Of a stretch of DNA of 18,617 bases, positions 13,119 to 18,617 are shown in pieces. The stretch's first letter is position 1. Every line of letters begins with the position of its first letter. The notes beneath the pieces are model-generated. The model saw nothing but the letters and a program-made list of their open reading frames with translations, ran no database searches and was not told the DNA's origin. The stretch is from Elusimicrobia bacterium RIFCSPLOWO2_01_FULL_59_12 (GTDB taxonomy: Bacteria; Elusimicrobiota; Elusimicrobia; 2-01-FULL-59-12). The position numbers and the translations under genes were made by a program. The stretch is from positions 10,951 to 29,567 of the forward strand of contig MGUR01000052.1 in the NCBI GenBank assembly GCA_001800075.1, written 5' to 3'.

Positions 13119-14520
13119 AGCTGTACTCGAGACTGGATCGTTCCGGGATCGAACGGCGAGAGTGTTCTACCACGAAGGCCAGGTCTTCCGAGGACTTACC
13201 GAATCCGCCCTCCGTCATTGGCAAGCGCTGACATCGACACGTTTCTACACCCAAGCCGTGAAGAACGGCTCTATCGTCACCAGCCAGCAACTCGATCCGT
13301 CTAGCGTGGTATTTCCCAATGCCCATCGCCAATGGGCAGCGGTACTTCAGCACGAAACCATTCCAGTCGTTTCCTACCCCTACGAATGGCCGTTTGGCAT
13401 GCTTCGGGACGCCGCACTGCTGCAACTTGATCTGCTTCTGGCTGCACTGGGCGAAGGCATGACGCTCAAAGATGCGTCTCCCTTCAATGTGCAATGGAAA
13501 GGTGCGAAACCCGTGTTCGTGGATGTCGCGTCGTTCCAGACCTGGGCGCCGGGGGAATCGTGGGTTGGCTATCGACAATTTTGCCAGATGTTTCTCTATC
13601 CGCTGATGCTCCTCGCCTACCGCGGTGTGCCCTTTCACCCCTGGCTGCGGGGCAGCCTCGAGGGCATCGATGCAGAAACCTGTCTCAGCCTGATGACTCC
13701 TCGGGACTATTTGCGGGCCGGCGTGCTGACTCACGTCTATCTGCAGGCCCGTGCGCAGGCGGCTTACAAAGACACTTCTCGTAACATCCGAGCCGAGCTG
13801 CGTGCGGCTGGTTTTGGGCGCGACCTGATTAAAGCTAATGCTCAACGGTTGCGGAAGTTGATTGACGGGCTTAGCTGGAAGCAGAACCAGTCCACGTGGT
13901 CGGGATATGCCTCCAACTGCCATTATGACCCGACGGATGCAGCCAAGAAAAAGGATTTCGTTCGAGACGTTGTTGCGGCCCGCACGTGGAACTTGGTGTG
14001 GGATCTGGGCTGCAACACGGGAACGTTTTCACGCCTGGCCGCTGAGCGGGCGCGGTACGTCATCGCGCTCGACGCGGACCACCTGGCCGTAGAACGGTTT
14101 TATCAGGAATTGAAGAGGGAGGGGAACCCTACGATCCTTCCGCTGGTGGGGAACCTCGCGGACCCCTCGCCTGATCTCGGCTGGCAGCATCAGGAGCGCA
14201 AGCGGCTGATCGCACGCGGCCGGCCGGACCTCGTCCTTTGCCTCGCTTTGGTCCACCATCTGGTGATCGCGGCGAACATCCCGATGTCCGAGTTGCTCGA
14301 TTGGCTCGCGGAATTGGGTGCGGATTTGGTCATCGAGTTTGTCACGCGCGAGGATCCGATGGTCATCACCCTGCTCCGCAATAAAGATGACCAGTATGCA
14401 GACTATGATCTAACGGTCTTTGATCGTGAGATCCGAGCGCGATTCGTGATTGCGAAGCGCGAGCAGCTCGCCTCGGGTACCCGTGTCATGTACCACGCCC
14501 GACCCATCCGGCGTTCCTAA
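13111..14520 (+). CDS. Kinase-like domain fused to SAM-dependent methyltransferase
   Basis: The product has 469 residues; the ATG at 13111 overlaps the previous stop. Residues about 1-270 lack a named family but contain D121-x4-N126 (DASPFN) followed 12 residues later by D138 in PVFVDVASF. That spacing matches the catalytic loop and metal Asp of protein or aminoglycoside kinases, so this may be a kinase-like fold. Residues about 290-440 form a class I methyltransferase: motif I VWDLGCNTGTFS (296-307), acidic end of strand 2 IALDAD (318-323), and LVLCLALVHHLV. Family members are often named NoeA-related nodulation methyltransferases; the substrate is unknown. It lies between a small membrane protein and a sulfatase-like enzyme, which points to an envelope glycan or lipid. 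Confidence 0.75.
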   Translation: MSEAVLETGSFRDRTARVFYHEGQVFRGLTESALRHWQALTSTRFYTQAVKNGSIVTSQQLDPSSVVFPNAHRQWAAVLQHETIPVVSYPYEWPFGMLRDAALLQLDLLLAALGEGMTLKDASPFNVQWKGAKPVFVDVASFQTWAPGESWVGYRQFCQMFLYPLMLLAYRGVPFHPWLRGSLEGIDAETCLSLMTPRDYLRAGVLTHVYLQARAQAAYKDTSRNIRAELRAAGFGRDLIKANAQRLRKLIDGLSWKQNQSTWSGYASNCHYDPTDAAKKKDFVRDVVAARTWNLVWDLGCNTGTFSRLAAERARYVIALDADHLAVERFYQELKREGNPTILPLVGNLADPSPDLGWQHQERKRLIARGRPDLVLCLALVHHLVIAANIPMSELLDWLAELGADLVIEFVTREDPMVITLLRNKDDQYADYDLTVFDREIRARFVIAKREQLASGTRVMYHARPIRRS

Positions 14521-14529
14521 CTCACCGCT

Positions 14530-16485
14530 GTGACAAACCGTTTGCCGCTCCCTCGAAAGCTTCTTTCTTCTTTCAAACCGACGCTGAAACTGTTTGTCAT
14601 TGCGTTGGTCACCTATCTGGGTGTTGTCTATAACTTCTCGTTCTCGCAGGCGGCATTAGGACCGCGGAAGGCCATTCTTTTGGCCGTCCTGACCATGGAT
14701 CTGCTGATCATGGTGGAGCTGGTCCGAGAACGCTTGAACATTTTTAACAAAGGTCTTGTCCGAGCGGATAGCCGCCGATGGTTCCACACGCTGCTCCGCA
14801 GTCTCGCGTACGCCTCCCTGTTCTGCGTCGTCTTGCTGCATGCGGACTTTGTGCTGACACGGTTCCGAGGTGGCGAGCAAGGCGTGACGGGAAGTCTTGA
14901 GGGGATCAAGCTCAACATCCTATGGGCTCAAATGTCTTATGTCTTCTTGGCTGCCTGGTCAAAGTGGATGTTCACCATGACGGCAACGTTTCCGTCTCCA
15001 GGGTTTGACGCAGCCGATATTCTTCTCTTTTCCCTTCCGCTCATTCCCCTCGTCAATTACCTGGCGCAAAACCGGGCCGATTTCAGCTTGCTCACCGCGG
15101 TGGAGTATCTGATGTTCTTCCTCTTGTGTCCGATCGCTGTCTTCGCGTTCATTCAGTTCATCCAGCAAGTACTTCGCGCAGGAGGCATCGCCGCGCCCGT
15201 GGTGGCAGGCCTGGCATTCGTCTACTACTCGACACCGTGGGTTTCGGCACTCTTCAAACGTCCGGTCGAAGCCCTTTTGCCGGTACAGATTGTCCTCGCT
15301 TTGATCATTCCGATCCTTCTCGCGGTCGCGTACCGCAGGGCGAAGAGAACAACGATCAAGCGTGTTGTCATTGGAGTCCTATGCAGTGTAACGGGTTCAT
15401 TCGTTCAGGCGACCTATCTCCGCGATACCAAGGATCGACCCCTCTCCACGATGGAATCGACTCCTGGGGGGAACTCTGATGAGTCCACACTGAAGGAGTT
15501 GTTATCAGCACCCGTCAAAAGACGTCCCGATGTGTACCTGCTCATTTACGACGGGTACGCACCCTTCTCCATGCTGAAATACCACGGCCTGGAGAATGCA
15601 TCGGCGAGCCCGTATCTGAGATCTCAAGGCTTCAGAATTTATGACGAAGCGTATTCGCTCTTTCTGGCGTCGAAAGCGAGTATGTCAAGCGTGCTGGACA
15701 TGCGTGCGATCCCCCGGGTGGGGATCGGACGTAATACCCGGACGAACGAATTCTTTCAGCGCCAGGGCTACAAAACGCACATGGTTCTTAATTCCTATTT
15801 ATTACAGGGCCGCGATCGAATCATGGCGGACTCGGTCTTTCCGCCGTGGCGTTATCGGTCAGGATTGAGCGCGTTGTACCGAGGCATTGGAGGCGGTGAG
15901 TTCAAGGCGGAAATCGTGTTCGGCGATTGCCCGCGTGACGAATGGCTGGCGGCCAAACAAGCGGTGTTCACGCAGACGTCTTCGCCCAAAATGCTATACG
16001 CCCACTCCGGTGTTCCAGGCCATAGCCAACTCTCCGGGAAGTGCCTGGACGATGAGACGGCCAAGTACGCGGAACGCCTTCGCGTCGCAAATGAGGAGAT
16101 GAAACGTGATGTCGAAATGATTCTACAGACACATCGTGACGCCATCATCATTGTCGCTGGAGACCATGGGCCCTACCTGACGGGCGATTGTCGGTACATG
16201 GCCCGGCAAAGGCCGGAGGATCTCTCGTCAGTACACTTCGCCGATCGCTATGGGATGCTACTGGCGATCCGATGGCCCCGTGATAAGGTCAAAAGTCTCG
16301 AACGGATCACGGTCCTCCAGGACGTCTTTTTTGCCGTCGCCAGCTATCTGCTCGAAGATGAACGCGTTTGGGCGCACCGATTACAGGTCGCAACGGCCGG
16401 GTATGGCGGGATTCCGGATGGCGCCGTTCGCAATGGGATCGTGATGATCGGCAAGGACAAAGGACGGCGTTTGTTTGAGCGATAG
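14530..16485 (+). CDS. Membrane-anchored sulfatase / alkaline-phosphatase-fold enzyme
   Basis: The product has 651 residues from a GTG nine bases after the methyltransferase stop. The N-terminal 300 residues hold about seven or eight membrane segments (for instance KLFVIALVTYLGVVYNF, AYASLFCVVLLHADFVL, LLPVQIVLALIIPILLAVA). The C-terminal 320 residues are a catalytic domain with PDVYLLIYDGYAP (metal Asp), SLFLASKASMSSVLDM (expected Ser/Thr nucleophile region), MLYAHSGVPGHSQL (His), IIIVAGDHGPYL (metal Asp-His pair) and a late HFADRYGMLLAI. This layout resembles phosphoethanolamine or phosphoglycerol transferases and sulfatases that modify envelope polymers outside the membrane. The exact reaction is not predictable. 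It is the last gene of the unit. Confidence 0.82.
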   Translation: MTNRLPLPRKLLSSFKPTLKLFVIALVTYLGVVYNFSFSQAALGPRKAILLAVLTMDLLIMVELVRERLNIFNKGLVRADSRRWFHTLLRSLAYASLFCVVLLHADFVLTRFRGGEQGVTGSLEGIKLNILWAQMSYVFLAAWSKWMFTMTATFPSPGFDAADILLFSLPLIPLVNYLAQNRADFSLLTAVEYLMFFLLCPIAVFAFIQFIQQVLRAGGIAAPVVAGLAFVYYSTPWVSALFKRPVEALLPVQIVLALIIPILLAVAYRRAKRTTIKRVVIGVLCSVTGSFVQATYLRDTKDRPLSTMESTPGGNSDESTLKELLSAPVKRRPDVYLLIYDGYAPFSMLKYHGLENASASPYLRSQGFRIYDEAYSLFLASKASMSSVLDMRAIPRVGIGRNTRTNEFFQRQGYKTHMVLNSYLLQGRDRIMADSVFPPWRYRSGLSALYRGIGGGEFKAEIVFGDCPRDEWLAAKQAVFTQTSSPKMLYAHSGVPGHSQLSGKCLDDETAKYAERLRVANEEMKRDVEMILQTHRDAIIIVAGDHGPYLTGDCRYMARQRPEDLSSVHFADRYGMLLAIRWPRDKVKSLERITVLQDVFFAVASYLLEDERVWAHRLQVATAGYGGIPDGAVRNGIVMIGKDKGRRLFER

Positions 16486-16517
16486 ATCGCCTGAGGCGTG
16501 AAGGATGGTTTTTGAGG

Positions 16518-16523
16518 TATAAT
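16518..16523 (+). promoter_or_regulatory. -10 box for the panD leader
   Basis: Perfect TATAAT, with no good -35. It is 7 bases before the first paired base of the leader structure, the same layout as at 3964-3969. It lies 32 bases after the sulfatase-like stop codon. Confidence 0.65.
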
Positions 16524-16529
16524 TCCACC

Positions 16530-16606
16530 ACCATCTGTACGGTTCGCCTGAATGGCGAACCGCGTTGCCGATGGCCATCGCAACTATAGGAAATAGGAGG
16601 GCGAAG
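16530..16606 (+). ncRNA. Structured 5' leader, copy B, upstream of panD
   Basis: P1 pairs CCATC (16531-16535) with GATGG (16570-16574), extended by G-C and G-T pairs across one mismatch. P2 pairs CGGTTCGCC (16540-16548) with GGCGAACCG (16554-16562), with loop TGAAT. P2 is one base pair longer than in copy A, an added T-A pair that keeps the helix. The palindrome CGATGGCCATCG (16569-16580), ACTATA and GGAGGGCGAAG before GTG are identical to copy A. TTCGCC in the 5' arm could also pair with GGCGAA beside the Shine-Dalgarno, giving a possible off state. Confidence 0.65.
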
Positions 16607-16975
16607 GTGCAGCGTTGGATGGCTAAATCGAAGATCCACAGAGCGACCGTGACGGAGGCCTGCCTCGATTACGAAGGCAGCATCGCGGTCGACCCCGTTC
16701 TATTGGAGGCCGCCGACATCAAACCCTTTGAGATGGTCCAGGTGATGAACATCAATAACGGCAATCGCTTCGAGACCTACGCCATCCCGGCCAAAAAGGA
16801 CTCCGGCGTGATTTGTTTGAACGGCGCCGCCGCGCGGCTGGGAGTCGCGGGAGATAAGGTGATTATTCTCAGCACCTGTTTTGTGACCGAAGCCGAAACC
16901 AAGGGGTATACTCCGAAGATCGTTTTCGTAAACGAAAAGAACAAGATCGTCCGCCACGCCCAAAAGATCTCGTGA
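16607..16975 (+). CDS. panD: Aspartate 1-decarboxylase
   Basis: PanD makes beta-alanine from aspartate for pantothenate and coenzyme A synthesis. The product has 122 residues. The start at GTG 16607 gives MQRWMAKSKIHRATV, which matches the family N terminus exactly and has GGAGG six bases upstream. The ATG at 16619 would lose it. The self-cleavage site is G24-S25 in YEGSIAVD, and Ser25 becomes the pyruvoyl group. K9 and Y22 stand at the expected places, followed by NGNRFETYAIP and SGVICLNGAAAR. The gene has its own promoter and structured leader. The stop overlaps the GTG of the next gene. Confidence 0.96.
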   Translation: MQRWMAKSKIHRATVTEACLDYEGSIAVDPVLLEAADIKPFEMVQVMNINNGNRFETYAIPAKKDSGVICLNGAAARLGVAGDKVIILSTCFVTEAETKGYTPKIVFVNEKNKIVRHAQKIS

Positions 16976-17430
16976 AAAAATGGCACAAAATCGCGCTCGT
17001 GGTTGCGGGCACCGTCGGGGCCATGTACGCGATGGTCTGCGTGGATGTGGTATCCCGGGCCAAAAAAGCGTATCTGGAGGGTGAAAAGTACTGGAACTGG
17101 TCGGATCACCCCGAGCAACACGTCCAATTTCTACAGGGACAACTAGCGACTGATAAAAAAGCCCTGGAAGAGAAGCTTTCGAAGAATACCCTCTCCAAAG
17201 ACCAGTACGACCGAGAACTGCAGCTCCTCGAGTTCGATCACCAGCAGCAATTGAAGGAATCGACGATCAAATACGCCTACGTCTGGTACCAGACCGCGGT
17301 TGATCTGTTTTCTCCGCCCGACTCCAAATGGGTTCAATTGGCGCGGCAGAAGATGCCGCTGGCGAAGGAACGCTGGAAAGCGGAGCTCCGCGCCAAGAAG
17401 ATCCCTTTTGAAGACTACATGATTGATTGA
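16972..17430 (+). CDS. Unknown membrane-anchored protein with helical body
   Basis: The product has 152 residues, with a GTG start overlapping the panD stop (GTGA). One hydrophobic segment at about 7-25 (IALVVAGTVGAMYAMVCVD) serves as anchor or uncleaved signal. Then comes a charged helical stretch (about 50-95, rich in Lys, Glu, Gln and Leu: LATDKKALEEKLSK, QYDRELQLLEFDHQQQLK) likely to form a coiled coil, and a YAYVWYQTAVDLFSPP segment. It ends KIPFEDYMID. No family is recognised. Together with panD and the following lipoprotein it forms a tight three-gene unit, although the link to beta-alanine synthesis is not obvious. Confidence 0.75.
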   Translation: MKKWHKIALVVAGTVGAMYAMVCVDVVSRAKKAYLEGEKYWNWSDHPEQHVQFLQGQLATDKKALEEKLSKNTLSKDQYDRELQLLEFDHQQQLKESTIKYAYVWYQTAVDLFSPPDSKWVQLARQKMPLAKERWKAELRAKKIPFEDYMID

Positions 17431-17432
17431 TC

Positions 17433-18605
17433 GTGAAGACACTGCTCTGCGGCCTTTTTCTCCTCTCCGCGTGCTCTCCCACACGAACCCTTGTTAAACA
17501 CTTAGGCCCTCTCCCCGAACCCTCCCAGGCGCCCGCCGTTTGCAAACTCATCAGCGTCCTCCCGGATTCGCCGGCGCTCAAAGCAGGGCTGCATGTCGGA
17601 GATGAGATTGTGAGCGTCAATGGCACCCATCCGGAGGATGCCAGCGGGGTGTCCGACCTGATTCAGCAGTCCGGTCCCCAGGCCGAACTGGACGTCAAGG
17701 ATGCCGCCGGGCGTTCGCGGAATTTGAAAATGACCTTAAACAAAGAGCGACCGCGTCTGGGCGCTTCATGCGACCTGACGGGATGGCGCAAGAACAGCGT
17801 CAGCGCGGCCGGAAATGAATCGATCACGATTTTCCAGGGACCCTACGCGCTCACGGTGTCAGGAATTATCGACAAGGGAGTGACCTTCATGCGGGTTCGC
17901 CTGACCAACCACTCCGATCGCCTCCTGCCGGTGAGCACGGCGCTTTTTTCTGTTCAGGATGGACACAAATCGCCTCAAACACTGCTGTCCCCGCAGGAAG
18001 TGATTTACTTCATGCATGGAGATGACGCCGTGCCGCTGATCAAGCCTCCCAGGCTGAAAGACAATGTGCCCTATCAAGCTTTGTTTGTGTCTTCGTTCAG
18101 CGTGGTGCGGCACGCGGCCCCTTCCCATAAAGGAAAAGACGACTGGACACGCTCCGACGAGCAATATGTCCTGGCGAACGCCGCTTATCTCAATAAGGAA
18201 ACACTCTGGCCTGCCACCCTTGAGCCGGGCAAACTGGCGGACGGATTGATTTACTTCCTCGAATCTAAATCGTTGCCGGTCACGATCCAGGCAAACATCG
18301 AAGGAATCACCCTGGCCGCCGCGTTCGGAAAGCCGACGCCGTCTACCCAGCGGATGCCGGCGGAGGAGCTGATCGCCTTCTTCGAGTCCCTGAAAAAAGG
18401 GACACCGCTGCGTTTGACGCTGCGGAGCGGAAAGGTTTTTGTGGGAAAGTATTCAAGCTACGATCCGATCAACGAGATCGTGTGGTTTGATACGCCGTCT
18501 GGGGTGGTATTAACGACGACCAGTTTTGGTTTGAAGCACGTGGCCTACGCGGAAGTGATGTCGCCCGAGCAGAAGAAACAGCCCACCGCCGAAACCCCTA
18601 ATTAA
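17433..18605 (+). CDS. Lipoprotein with PDZ domain and Sm-like C-terminal motif
   Basis: The product has 390 residues. The GTG at 17433 was chosen because it gives a compact lipoprotein signal MKTLLCGLFLLSAC with the lipobox cysteine at residue 14. A TTG at 17427, overlapping the previous stop, is an alternative. A PDZ domain spans about residues 30-100 (ISVLPDSPALKAGLHVGDEIVSVNG is typical, with no protease domain attached). The middle part is beta-rich (GPYALTVSGIIDKGVTFMRVRLTNHS). The last 60 residues read LRLTLRSGKVFVGKYSSYDP and FDTPSGVVLTTTSFGLKHVAYAEV, which resembles the strand pattern of Sm/Hfq-like small barrels. It is probably an envelope protein-binding lipoprotein. Confidence 0.8.
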   Translation: MKTLLCGLFLLSACSPTRTLVKHLGPLPEPSQAPAVCKLISVLPDSPALKAGLHVGDEIVSVNGTHPEDASGVSDLIQQSGPQAELDVKDAAGRSRNLKMTLNKERPRLGASCDLTGWRKNSVSAAGNESITIFQGPYALTVSGIIDKGVTFMRVRLTNHSDRLLPVSTALFSVQDGHKSPQTLLSPQEVIYFMHGDDAVPLIKPPRLKDNVPYQALFVSSFSVVRHAAPSHKGKDDWTRSDEQYVLANAAYLNKETLWPATLEPGKLADGLIYFLESKSLPVTIQANIEGITLAAAFGKPTPSTQRMPAEELIAFFESLKKGTPLRLTLRSGKVFVGKYSSYDPINEIVWFDTPSGVVLTTTSFGLKHVAYAEVMSPEQKKQPTAETPN

Positions 18606-18617
18606 AGCGCCTCACCC

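Noticed and set aside
1..18617. CRISPR arrays, tRNA, rRNA, transposase genes
   Set aside because: None found: no regularly spaced repeats, no tRNA-like cloverleaf noticed, and no transposase motifs.

Overview
The window is a gene-dense, GC-rich bacterial segment (about 60% GC by eye) with short intergenic gaps and many stop/start overlaps (ATGA, GTGA). GTG starts are frequent. The gene content is that of a Gram-negative bacterium with aerobic or respiratory metabolism: a lipoylation and glycine-cleavage cluster, a cytochrome-b type succinate dehydrogenase (sdhCAB), a Sulfolobus-like dicluster ferredoxin, a one-domain bacterial histone and exported lipoproteins. I cannot fix the phylum from sequence alone. 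A deep-branching lineage of the Elusimicrobiota or Omnitrophota kind would fit, but that is a guess.

Layout. (1) 1-3885, minus strand: pcm, lpd, lipA and gcvT, the last cut by the window edge. lpd, lipA and gcvT are joined by 4-base ATGA overlaps. lipA and gcvT each carry an in-frame palindromic insertion that codes for extra residues. (2) 3886-5272, plus strand: a structured RNA leader, a 34-residue very basic ORF and an RMD1/DUF155-like membrane protein. (3) 5171-5802, minus strand: a secreted beta-domain protein followed by a small ORF that runs antisense into the end of the RMD1-like gene. (4) 5962-7457: a two-gene ABC-2 type exporter. (5) 7536-7724: a bacterial histone, followed at 7738-7862 by a nested palindrome that folds as a perfect three-way junction. 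(6) 7967-9028: an exported GH18-family protein. (7) 9088-12430: sdhC-sdhA-sdhB with start/stop overlaps, then a ferredoxin of the archaeal zinc-ferredoxin family that has lost three of the four zinc ligands. (8) 12870-16485: a three-gene unit consisting of a tiny LDxGTGS membrane protein, a kinase-like plus SAM-methyltransferase fusion, and a membrane-anchored sulfatase-fold enzyme. It looks like an envelope polymer-modifying system without a described function. (9) 16530-18605: a second copy of the RNA leader seen at 3977, then panD, a coiled-coil membrane protein and a PDZ lipoprotein with an Sm-like tail.

The strongest unexplained signals are three. The first is the paired 5' leader (3977-4053 and 16530-16606), with identical ribosome-binding context, a covarying hairpin and an alternative palindromic fold, placed before two unrelated genes. 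The second is the three-gene envelope system. The third is the set of palindromic elements, two of them inside conserved enzymes. At least two promoters (pcm, sdhC) place the -10 box so close to the ATG that leaderless mRNAs are likely.
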